Made by a program: the position numbers and the translations under genes. Below the pieces are notes generated by a model. It had not been told where the DNA came from, searched no databases, and saw only the letters and a list, made by a program, of their open reading frames with translations. 21,654 bases of DNA. Source: Candolleomyces eurysporus. Lineage: Eukaryota; Basidiomycota; Agaricomycetes; Agaricales; Psathyrellaceae. The stretch is from contig JANBPK010001625.1 of the NCBI GenBank assembly GCA_027579435.1, positions 1 to 21,654 of the forward strand. Direction: 5' to 3'. Shown one piece after another: positions 1 through 9,393 of the stretch. Positions within the stretch are counted from its first letter, which is position 1, and every line of letters starts with the position of its first letter.

Positions 1-692
1 CTCAACCTTTCCCCGACTCCATGGAGTGGAAGGAGGGTTCTGTCCCTGCAATACGTCCATCAACTCTACAAAGATAAAACTACCGAAAGCGTGAGAATGA
101 TGTCGATATCCAAAACTGGGCTTGTGGGCAATAGTTGTCTTATATGTCTGACCCCATGATCCACCCAATGAAGATCCGGATCCCCGACTCCACGAAGTGG
201 ACGGTCGTCTTCTATGCTTGTTGACAAAAGTCCCTGTCAGGTACCCGGCACTCTTGACTTGCAGGGTTGCCCTCCTTATGGCTGTTCTTACTCTGTCATG
301 CAATACTCCAATTACTATCAGTCTTGCTCCGCACTAGTGCGAAGATCCAAATGAGCCTCTATGTTCTCGTCCTGCGCATGCAACGGCGGGATGCACTATA
401 CAACAAATATTGCGGCAGCGCACTTGCCATGCCTCTTTGCTCTTCTCAATTCAAATGCTTCTGATTAAAATCTGTGCCTTCTTTGATTCACTGTACCGCG
501 AATTGACCGGCGAGATCTCTGAGTACCGCGCGCGAGTGCGAGCACGCCATGGGCGTGCGTCAGCGAGCGGACCGAATATTTAGTGGTGCTAAGTGCCCCA
601 TAGTCCTTAAAAAATAGATGCTGAACTTTGTGAGAATACCTCACAAGAGAGTCAGGGACTGGCGCCAGAGGCGCCGCTACGATCGGATACGT
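1..692. other. No supported gene; small palindromes only
   Basis: I see no coding sequence with recognisable domains here. Open frames are short and lack protein-like character. Two related motifs starting CCCCGACTCCA occur near 13 and 183; the first contains a 12-bp palindrome, ACTCCATGGAGT. A GC-rich patch around 505-575 contains a hairpin (542-558, 7-bp arms, 3-nt loop). The homology to the NACHT tail begins abruptly at about 693. Confidence 0.5.
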
Positions 693-1492
693 GTGCTTTC
701 AACATAAACATGCTCCTGCAAACGGACCCAGAGAGCAACGAGGCAGAGCACTTGCTCGGAACCCTTCACTCATTGATTCAGATTCCACCTCACAGCGACC
801 AGACGACGACCGAATATGGCTTTTACCACAAATCGCTGCTCGACTTCCTCAAGGACCCTCGCCGTTGCGGGAAACTGTATGTTAAAGAGAGTGAAAGATG
901 CGTGTTCATCTGGGATGCATTCATTCGGGTGTGTGCGAGTGAGTTTGCTTCTGCTTCATGCTTTGTTTCTCTTCAACAGTATAAATCTGATGCTATGGTA
1001 TTGAAGGGGGTTGTGACACCCAGTTTTCATACCCGGAAAGCTTCCTCGAATTCTTGGCTTGGCTTCCATCTTGGTGGCCTGTGTACGAGGGCATCGCACA
1101 CTCCAAGGTCCTTCATACGCCACCCAGCGCTGATTGGTGGGTGTCGTTGGCCGTCGAATACAAGCAGATTGATTCCTTCTGGAATGTCTTCCGGCAATTT
1201 CACCTTTCAGTGCGTACAGTCCTCAATCTTTTCCAAACTTTGAACTGAAATTCAGTCTTCCTTTATCGTTCATCTTTAGTGCCCCTGGTATCGTTGCAAG
1301 CCAGGGTGCAGATTATGGAGCTGTTCCATTCTGCGTCGGTTGGGATCAGCTACCCGGATTGCACCTGGAGTATTTTGGCCACGCCGACAATGGACCAATA
1401 CTGGGAAAGTCAATACGGTATTTGAACGATTGGCCAAAAAGGCAATCAAGGACGTCGGGCAGAGGGACTCCAAGAGCCAGAGTTGTACATAA
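693..1492 (+). pseudogene. 5'-truncated copy of NACHT NTPase gene (C-terminal tail)
   Basis: This is the 3' end of a fungal NLR-like NACHT gene, a close paralogue of the tail of the gene at 6663-8734. It has no P-loop or NACHT core. From an ATG at 710 the sequence can be read through three exons: 710-938, 1007-1209 and 1280-1492. The introns are 68 nt (939-1006, GTGAGT start) and 70 nt (1210-1279, GTGCGT start, TTTAG end), matching those of the longer copy. The spliced reading is open for about 214 codons and ends in TAA at 1490-1492. It contains the YHKSLLDFLKDP motif that typically follows the NTPase in these mushroom proteins. The fragment starts inside what is exon 2 of the longer copy, so it is a truncated duplicate. 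Its frame is cleaner than that of the longer copy. Whether it has a promoter or is expressed cannot be seen; most likely it is a gene relic. Confidence 0.75.
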
Positions 1493-1640
1493 TGCTAGAA
1501 TTTCAGTTTTTTTGCCCGTGTTGATCGCTAAGGACTTGGTATGTGACAAGTAGAAATCCAGAGGTCAAAGGTACCTCTAGGATCGCGTGATTGAGGCAAA
1601 AAGCAAGCTCTATTAAAAGTTAAGGTACGGTACCTAGGCC
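693..1640 (+). repeat. Direct segmental duplication, copy A
   Basis: About 0.95 kb that matches 7917-8890 in the same orientation. Exon stretches are nearly identical. Both introns are shared and of equal length, and similarity continues past the stop codon into 3' flanking DNA (for example a shared motif GAGGTCAAAGG at about 1560 and 8817). Retained introns and 3' flank mean DNA-level duplication, not retroposition. The least similar stretch is in the last exon (about 1370-1480 against 8605-8715). Confidence 0.85.
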
Positions 1641-2521
1641 ACTGAGACTCGGCGGAAAGGAGAGGGAAGAAGCGGCCCTTTGCCACTTCATTTTGTTTCC
1701 CAAGACTTTGAAGAAAACGACAGCTTGAGAGTATGAGCTATCGTTTCTTTGAATAATTGTATTTGAAGTTCTGGCCTGCACGAACACGGTGAGTTTTGCG
1801 TAAATCACGAATGTGGCCATTTAAACTGACCCTATGTTGTTGTGCTACATATTATCCAGCCACCGCTTCTGCCGAAAAATGACATTTTGAGTCGAGTAAC
1901 ATTTACACCGTTGAGCGACAATAATTGCGGTGCGACTGCTAAATGTTGAAACTATTGAAGGTGGCAGGTAAACTGACCCGACATTTTCGCGGAGGGTCAT
2001 GGACAACGGGAGGGGCCGTTGGGTTTGGGCGAGCGATCATCAGGTTTACTCAGTGAGCCCACTCATAGTTCGATGAATTTTGAAGAATCCGACTTTTAGC
2101 TCCATTCTCTTGATATTCGCGATATGTTATCCTTCATCTTTCCTAAAAATGATGCTTCTTCTTCTTTCGAGGCATCGCAGAGCGGGCAGAACGCGAACTT
2201 GACCGGATCAATCTCAGACTGCTCCGTCAAGAGTGTTTCGATGGTTGGACTCGTTTGTTGATGCCTCTCCGCATGTTGCGGTCTCCTCCACGATGTACAC
2301 TTGGTAGGCATCTATTATCCAGACCCAAATATTCTCGAAACATTGTTCACTCACCGTCAGGAACCCATGCAAATCTACTCAACAAGAAGTTAACAAGACC
2401 GCGAGTTAATTCAGCATCGTGGCATGGGCTTGTCACACCAAAGTTGGCCCAGAATGCAGCCCCAAGACGGTATCTTCGTAGCTAAAGTATCGTCTTGCCA
2501 CCCTCAGACGCGCAGACGAGC
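1641..2521. other. Intergenic; possible weak coding remnant at the 3' end
   Basis: No recognisable gene. On the plus strand, about 2180-2290 reads as a plausible peptide containing ERELDRINLRLLRQE, but it is not tied to a domain or to the MSS1 exon that follows. It could be a decayed upstream exon or chance. A small inverted repeat, AGGTAC-G-GTACCT, sits at 1623-1635, just before this interval. Confidence 0.35.
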
Positions 2522-4180
2522 ACGATCTACTCTTTATCCACACCCGCAGGGAAGGCTGGTGTGGGTGTGATACATATTTCGGGTCCTGATGCGTTGAAGG
2601 AGATGTGGGGGAGGATGGTTCCATCTTCTGCGAATGGTACGTGGTATCCTAATGACTAGCTTTATGGAGTGAGTAGTAAGACTGACATGACGTCGGTAGG
2701 AAAGCTCAGAGACCCGACACCTTGGAGGCTTCAACGGTGTCGGGTTGTACACCCGGAGAGTGGAGAGACGATTGACGACAGGTTAGTCGTGTACTTCGAA
2801 AGTTCGTCTTCCGCTCTTCTTCCTTTCAAACTGTTCCCTGGGGCTCGCTCTTATTGAAACTCGATCTCCAACAGGCCCAAAATCATTTACTTCCGAAGAC
2901 GTACTCGAATTGCACGTCCATTCCGGCCGTGTATTTATCTCAGCCGTCCTTTCGGGCCCCTCCAAACTACCCACTTTTCGACCTGCAGAACCGGGAGAAC
3001 CCACGAGACGCACGTATTTGAATGGGAGGCTAGATTTGACGCAGGTGGAGGGGTTGAAGGATTTGATTAGTGCAGAAACAGAAGGGCAGAGGAGAGTCGC
3101 TGTCAGAGCTGCTGAGGTGAATTCAGCGTACCTTTCCATCTGTACAACCAAAGGGAGGGTCACTCTTTCGATTTCAGGGCGTCACAAAATAAAATTTGAC
3201 GAACTCCATGCGTACATCATATCCAGCCTTGCAAAAGTCGAGGCCCTCATCAACTTTGGGGAGGGCGAAGAAAATCGAAGAAGGCGAGTATGAAGACGCT
3301 AAATCGTGGGTTCAGAAAGTCTTGGATACAATCCAAGGATACTTGAACGATTACCGCAGGGGCGAACTCTTGCATTCGGATATTCGGGTCGCGATTTTTG
3401 GACCACCGAATGCTGGGAAGCGCACTTTGCTACATTTCTTGGGTATGTGTATCTGCTTCGTTCTGTTCTCGAGCGCCGCAACTGACTGAAATATAACTTT
3501 CTCTTAGAGCTCAACGTGAAGCTGCGATCGTCACGCCCATCCCAGGCACTGCATGAGTCATCCTTTAATCATCTATGGATATTGGCGGTTTGCCAGTGAT
3601 TATCGCTGATACAGCTGGTCTACGAAAGACGGAAGACGTCGTAGAGAAGATAGGGATCAAAAGAACACGGAAGGTGTGGGTACTCTTCCCTTCTTATCTC
3701 TGTTCTCCCTCGCACCATATTTTCATGACGCTAATCAATGTCTTGTTTTCAGTGTGGAGAGTGCAGATATCTCAATTTGCGTGCTCTCTTTGCTGGAAGC
3801 TGTACAACTGCAGCAGTGCTGTCACAGCCCAGGCTCAGCAGCGTCGTCTTGCTGGCAAAGTTTAATTTCCCGGAAGAACTCTCTCTTCCTATTCAATAAA
3901 TCCAATCTTGTGGACTCGACATCAGCACCCTCATTTACTCGGTGCTTGGAGGTCGAGACTACCCGACGGAGTTTGCTACCACCCACACCTTGGCTTGAAG
4001 GAGGCACCAGCGACGAAGACCTCGAGTTGAATGCACCATCGACAACGACAACGACGCAAGCTTGGAAAGCGAGTTTGGCAATGGATGACAGAGCTGAAGA
4101 GTTTTTAAGAGGGTTTACGGAGGTCTCGGAAAGTGGCAGGTGTGGTAATTTCTCACCTCAACTTAACCTGCAGATATGAC
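2522..4180 (+). pseudogene. MSS1: Decayed mitochondrial tRNA-modification GTPase (MnmE/MSS1-like)
   Basis: MnmE/MSS1 works with MTO1/MnmG to modify the wobble uridine of mitochondrial tRNAs. The N-terminal folate-binding-type domain is clear: TIYSLSTPAGKAGVGVI at 2522, then [16 protein letters not shown] and [15 protein letters not shown]. Introns with proper ends fit at 2637-2699, 2802-2874, 3117-3177, 3443-3509 and about 3676-3752. The G domain follows with a P-loop GPPNAGKRTLL (3400s) and a DTAG motif (about 3611). It is not functional as read. There is a frame slip at about 3188-3191 and an extra A at about 3273. The P-loop Ser is Arg (GKR). The G2 region after PIPGT has a TGA and lost bases. 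The G4 motif reads NKSN instead of NKxD. Coding similarity fades after about 4150, with at most traces of the C-terminal helical domain to about 4390. The start codon and any targeting peptide are not identifiable. Retained introns indicate a DNA duplicate; an intact copy must exist elsewhere if the pathway is kept. Confidence 0.85.
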
Positions 4181-5106
4181 CTACCAACCAACTAGGTTCG
4201 GCAAGGACAACATTCCAAGCAACGCAGCGAGCCCTGCTTGTTGGTCCAACACAGAAACGCGCGATCTTCCTTGGTCAAGTCCACAAAACACAGCTGGTAT
4301 TCCACTGTTACTGCACAAACATTCCTCTAACTGTCGACGAACTATGCGGATCTACTTTGCTCTCTCGCTCGCATCGCACCATTCTTGTAACGACCTGAAC
4401 TCGAGTGAGTACTTCTGACTGCTGTTGTCTAGCTATTGTTAATCTGGCTGGTTCATCCAACCCTCCAGGAGACGTTGCGCCCCTGGACTCGGCAAGCAGC
4501 CATGGAAGTGCCTATTGAACCTTTTTACGGAGAGCGTAAGTGAATCAATAAAGTGGTCTACAAGGCTTTTTTTTTTTATAAACTTGTTATTACTTGGCAG
4601 GTTGCGTGGAATAATCTTAAAGCACATTCAGATTTATGTAGACTCGTATGCGATTCGTTCAATAGTATCTATTTGACCCCAATCTCAGCGCTCAGTTGTG
4701 CAGTCGCCAACTTGAATGATCAACTCGAGCAGCTGGCAGTAGCCGAATAGGGTTCTATTCTGTTTGCCCGAAAATTGTCGACCAAAACGGCCGCACCTAA
4801 CGGTACCTTTCCTCTCTTCTGATCCAAAAGGTGTAGAAACAACGCTCTGATGAAAGCTGGTACCCTAGTCAAGATCTGCGGGGGGTCAGGGGGGCTCAAC
4901 GAGGGAAATCAATGCTTCAGAAAAGCTCTACTTACTCGGAGGCAGACTGGGAAATTGGAGATCCCCCGAGAAGTAGCAATGTTGCTCGGACAATATCTGA
5001 CCGTCCTCAACTTGAAGCACAGACGAGTGATTGAAGGAGTTGTGACCTCGACGTTAACATCTGCTACCCATCAAATCGCTCAGACATATACGTGTACGCC
5101 CAAAGC
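4181..5106. other. Degenerate stretch, no supported gene
   Basis: Possible faint traces of the MSS1 C-terminus occur at about 4330-4390 (a DEL-type helix start followed by SLARIA in shifted frames), but I would not call it. The open frame at 4850-5110 has no recognisable motif and overlaps the 3' end of the better-supported minus-strand remnant. A poly-T run lies near 4567. Confidence 0.35.
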
Positions 5107-6403
5107 CTAGCTGCGAGTTAGAGAAAATACTGTTTCTGCACACGGATAGTCGAGACGCCTGCGTACGTTCCTCTGGAATGTAATGACCTGCCAAATATAG
5201 TCAGCCTTGGGCGTCCCCTTCACGAGAGAACCGGCGGAGACATACACAACCTTTTCCAACTTAAATCCCTCTTCAACCTCGAGACCGACTCCTAATTCGA
5301 GTACATTTGAGAGGATGGCCTCGAACTGAGGAACTTACCCATATCCTCTGGAGACTCGCTCGGTTGAGAGAGCTAACGGTGGTACCGTGAGTCACGAATT
5401 TGAAGGTGTTCGGGGTATGGAAACACTGGCAGTCTTGCTTCCTCGAGCGGCCATCGCCATTTCCATCAACGTTGAGGGTGAGGCCTCCAAGACCTAGTCA
5501 TTGAACCCTAAGCCTCCATCCGAAAGCTTGAACATCCACTGGTTGCAGTTTGGCGGAGCTGAGAGGGAGACGAGGTGCCTCAGCTTGGCAGCCAGAGCTC
5601 AACGTTCGATGAGGGTCGATGGCTGTTCCAGAACGGGGCCAGGTGCGGGTGAAGGAAATGGTGGGTAACGGACCGCTTCAAGCTTGATGTTCCTTATGTT
5701 CTGTAGCGATAGCTCTGGTTCGGTTTTGGCTCGATAATACGTGTAGGAGCGCAATCAAAGGCGGAGGTGGAACCAGGGATATCGCTGAGACCGATCCTCC
5801 ATGAGTTGAATCTGAGAAAAGGAGGGTGAGGATAGAGTTGAACAGAGTTTAGAGGTAGTGTGTGAATCGGTATGGGTTGAGAAGTTCAAACCCATGACCG
5901 TCGACCACATCCCATCCACCAACCATCCATAAATCAACCCCAAAGCCTCCCTTAGCGCCTCCTTTGTCACATTAACACTCAGAACGACCTGCGGATCGTT
6001 GATATTAGACGCCGCCAAATGTGTCAACATACTTCAATCAGCAACTAAGCTCCTCACCCATGGCCCTTGAGTTTGTAGGATGAAGCTCCACCAGTAACGG
6101 AGCATCGAAAGGCGAGAAAGCCCAATCATCCGGTTCAAATCGTCCTCCTGGGACGAGAGCCTTGAAATGCGCATGTGAACCCTAGATCAGAATTTGGAAG
6201 TGGAGTATGTTCGTGAACCCGGCAGCGAGGTGCAGAAGAGTAGGCGATCGCGGAAGAAATTTGTGACTAGGGGAGGAGAGGCTGGCGAGGATGAGTTTGT
6301 CGGAGATGCTTAGATAGACAGAGCACTGGGCCTGCAAGGGAGAACCAGAATTGAATGAACGGGAGTCGGCCCGCGGTCTTGGATATTGCTTGAATGAGAG
6401 CAC
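5107..6403 (-). pseudogene. Broken multi-exon gene of unknown function
   Basis: Several minus-strand stretches read as ordinary protein in a consistent order, but I do not recognise the family. From the N-terminal side they are: 6350-6060 (contains HFKALVPGGRFEPDDWAFSP); 6020-5890 (contains VTKEALREALGLIYGWLVDG); after a likely intron (about 5889-5812, ending TTTTCTCAG), 5811-5701 (contains NSWRIGLSDIPGSTSAFDC); 5680-5400 (contains NQWMFKLSDGGLGFND and ASPSTLMEMAMAARG); and 5320-5107 (contains EEGFKLEKVVYVSAGSLVKG and IWQVITFQRNVRRRLDYP), ending in TAG at 5107-5109. Damage includes in-frame TAG after HFQILI, TGA after STLIER, TAG after LGFND, and a frame slip before a VTHGTTVSSLNRASL stretch. 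It is convergent with the MSS1 remnant. No N-terminal start can be fixed. The last exon is fully open, so part of the damage could be draft error, but several stops argue for decay. Confidence 0.55.
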
Positions 6404-6662
6404 TGCGGCTGCTGGAAAGATGGGAGTGAAAGTACTAGGACGGCTGGGAGAAACCGAGAACGCATCAGATCTGCGCCGGGGAGCCGCTGGGCCTCTTCAA
6501 GATAAGATCTCCCACCCCTTTTGGGCGTCCCCTGGGTCAGATGAGCATGCATAGACGCTCGACAAACAGCTCGCAAACACACGAGGTGGACGATATTAAA
6601 CCGTTCAGGCGGCGGGAACGTGGTCGGTCCAGCCTCCTTCCTCCCTTCACCTCGACCGCCCC

Positions 6663-8734
6663 ATGGCCAGCAACCTCAATAATGCACACGATTTCCGGAT
6701 TGACAACTACAGCTTTACAAATGTTACGAACGTGAACCCCTCAGCGGATCCACTGAGCAGTGAGTCTGGCTCACAGAGCTGGAGCTGAGCGCCTCAATTG
6801 ATTCTTACCGCGACATATAGAACTCGAGGCTCGGGTTGCAGCAGGTGCTATCCATGACTCGGCTGAGCGCTGTGATGCCCCCAAATGCTATCCAGAGACC
6901 CGAGTCGCCGTCCAAGCCAACTTGTACCGCTGGATTGTGGATGGTGACGGAGAAGTTGAGCAGCCGAAGAAGATTAAATGGGTGACGGGGCCCGCAGGCA
7001 CCGGAAAGACGGCCGTTATGGGATCACTAGCAGATCGCTGCGCAGAGGATGGTATTTTGTGCGCGACGTTCTTCTTTGCATCCTGGTCAGCGTCCATTGG
7101 CCGGCGCCGGAAGACCGCCTTCGTCACAACCATCGCACACCAGCTGGCCCAGGACCGAGAGGATTTAAAGAACGCCATTTCCGCTGCCATGGAGAAGAAC
7201 CCGGGCGTTCTCGAGAAGAAGCTGCACGTACAGATGGAAACTCTCGTTTTGGGCCCTCTCCGGGAGGTTGTTCGTCAATCAGAAGGGCCAGAGCTGCGGG
7301 GAGCCATCATCGTCGACGGCCTGGACGAATGCGAAGCCGAACAATACCACGATACCAAGATTACAGGCCCACGGGCCACGGCTACACGAACGAACGCGCA
7401 AGACCAGCTGGAGATCCTCCAAGTTCTTCAAGCAGCGTCACTGGACACAAATTTTCCCTTTCGTATCCTCATCGCCAGCCGTCCCGAGCGCGTATTCCGC
7501 GAATTCTTCGACCCCGAAGTAAACCCCACCTTTGCCCAGAAGCTCGATTTGAATGTGGAGCACAATGCCANACGCCGATATCACACTCTTTTTTGGAAGC
7601 CAAGTTCGATCTCATTCGTCGTCGTTACAACTTTTCCTCTGTCATGGCCACCACCAGGAACGATTCGGACCTTGGCGGAGAATGCGTCGGGTCAGTTCAT
7701 CTATGCCGCAACGGTCATCCGATTTGCTCGACACGCGTCAACGAGAGCCTCCGAAGGCGTTGCTAGATGCAATTTTGAAGGTGGAAGCCACTCGGAAAAC
7801 AAGTTCAAACCCNCTCGAACAATTGGANGCATTGTACNATGCGCATCTTNGGNGTCTAGTCCAGATCCNCCTCTTTCGGTACGGTGGATTCACACAATCA
7901 ACCTTCTTGGCGCCTCTGCTTTCGNCATAAACATGCTCCTGCAAACAGACCCAGAGAGCAACGAGGCAGAGCACTTGCTCGGAACCCTTCACTCATTGAT
8001 TCAGATTCCACCTCACAGCGACCAGACGACGACCAAATATGGNTTTTTACCACAAATCGCTGCTCGACTTCCTCAGGGACCCTAGCCGTTGCGGGAAACT
8101 GTATGTTGAAGAGAGTGAAAGATGCGTGTTCATCTGGGATGGATTCGTTCGGGTGTGTGCGAGTGAGTTTGCTTCTGCTTCATGCTTTGTTTCTCTTCAA
8201 CAGTATAAATCTGATGCTGTGGTATTGAAGGGGGTTGTGACACCCAGTTTTCATACCCGGAAAGCTTCCTCAAATTCTTGGCCAAGTTTCCAGATCTCTA
8301 TTCGGCAACTGTGCAGTGGGACATCGCACGCTCCAAGGTCCTTCATACGCCACCCAGCGCTGATTGGTGGGTGTCATTGGCCGTCGTACACAAGCAGATT
8401 GATTCCCTCTGGAATGTCTTCCGGGGATTTCACCTTTCAGTGCGTACGGTCCTCAATCTTTTCCAAACTTTGAACTGAAGTTCAGTCTTCCTTTATTGTT
8501 CATCTTTAGTGCCCCTGGTATCGTTGCAAGCCAGGGTGTAGATTATGGAGCCGTTCCATTCTGCGTCGTTTCGGATCAGCTACCCGGATTGCACCTGGGG
8601 TGCTTTGGGCTCGCCGAGAATGGGAGACCTCTTCGAGTAATGAAATAATAGTGAATAGGGCATTTCATCGATTGTTTGACAAGGCACTTGACGACCTCAA
8701 GAAGACGGACTTTGAGACCCAGAGTCGTACATAA
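6663..8734 (+). pseudogene. NACHT NTPase (fungal NLR-like), frame-broken
   Basis: NACHT proteins are STAND NTPases thought to act in fungal nonself or stress sensing. Exon 1 (6663-6759) starts MASNLNNAHDFRIDNYSF, typical of this mushroom family. Intron 6760-6820 (61 nt) follows. Exon 2 opens with GAIHDSAERCDAPKCYPETR, then Walker A GPAGTGKT (6988-7011) and Walker B IIVDGLDEC (about 7306-7332). Exons 3 (8231-8439) and 4 (8510-8734) follow introns of 68 and 70 nt; the stop is TAA at 8732-8734. The frame is lost after about 7570: an N at 7571, one extra T at about 7590, extra G at about 7638 and about 7730, and an extra T at about 8044-8048 relative to copy A. Eight more N calls lie between 7813 and 8043. 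Substitutions are few and the Walker motifs are intact, so it may be a live gene with draft errors or a young pseudogene. There are no C-terminal WD or ankyrin repeats in the readable part. Confidence 0.8.
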
Positions 8735-8890
8735 TGATAACGTGTTTATTCTTTTTGCCTGGGTTGATGGTTGCGATCGACAGGAGCTTTGTATTTAGGC
8801 GCCGAGTAGAAATCGAGAGGTCAAAGGCATCTCTAAAATTGCGTGATTGAGGCAACAAGGAAGATCCATTACGAGTCAAGGTACGTAGAT
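7917..8890 (+). repeat. Direct segmental duplication, copy B
   Basis: Matches 693-1640 in the same orientation. It covers the 3' third of the NACHT gene, both of its last introns and about 150 bp of 3' flank. Similarity begins near the shared stretch CATAAACATGCTCCTGCAAA and fades about 60 bp before the outer retrotransposon LTR. Confidence 0.85.
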
Positions 8891-8950
8891 GCAAAGGAGC
8901 CCATAGGCAAGTAGCCCTATTCCTGTTTGTTCACGCCTGGTTCAACCAAC

Positions 8951-9271
8951 TGTAATGAGATTAATACACGGATGGGAACAGGGTGGGGGAAATTTTGCGC
9001 GCAGGAGGACTAAGCACCCTGCAAGGTGGATATATTATTGAGCAGTTGATGGGTTCTTCCAGGCAGCTGTAAGACAGGTAGACTGTCGACACTGAAGCTT
9101 AGCGGACGAGGGGAGTGAGTGGATAGAGCTTCGATATGAGCAGAGTCAAGAAAGAAGATACATGACATGTCGTCGATAGTCCGTCTATATAGTAGCAATC
9201 GGAGTTCGAAAGGTGTCCGATCTGAGTAGCTGTGTGTCCATAAATGGTAAGGTCATGGTCGGGACCTTACA
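8951..9271 (-). repeat. Outer element 3' LTR (321 bp)
   Basis: On the plus strand it runs from TGTAATGAG to GACCTTACA, so the ends form TGTAA/TTACA inverted repeats with TG..CA termini. The right edge abuts a polypurine tract. A TATATA stretch at 9186-9191 could be the LTR TATA box. The left edge rests on the terminal match only, since the partner LTR is outside the window. Confidence 0.7.
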
Positions 9272-9286
9272 CTCTCCCCTCCTCTA
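9272..9286 (-). other. Outer element polypurine tract
   Basis: On the minus strand the 15 bases are TAGAGGAGGGGAGAG, directly followed by the LTR start TGTAAGG. This is the expected plus-strand DNA primer site of an LTR retrotransposon. Confidence 0.8.
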
Positions 9287-9393
9287 AAAAATTAGCAAAT
9301 CTAAACGTAAAAGGGATGTTGTGCGAAAGCCGAAACTGAGAAGGTCACCGGGTCCTAGAAGGATAGCCGGATCCGCCGTAGAAGTATGAAGAA

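Noticed and set aside
4181..4750. Extending the MSS1 remnant to a C-terminal helical domain and FCIGK-type end
   Set aside because: Only faint resemblance at about 4330-4390 in shifting frames and no terminal motif found; too weak to annotate.
4850..5110. 86-aa plus-strand ORF
   Set aside because: No motif. Its 3' end overlaps by a few bases the last exon of the minus-strand gene, which reads as more convincing protein.
6978..7766. 262-aa plus-strand ORF overlapping the NACHT gene
   Set aside because: Out of frame with the Walker motifs for most of its length. Only its end, after frame slips, reads NACHT-family sequence (EAKFDLIRRRYN), so it is a shadow plus a frameshifted piece of the same gene.
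8946..8950. CCAAC as a proven target-site duplication of the outer element
   Set aside because: The other end of the element is outside the window, so the duplication cannot be seen.
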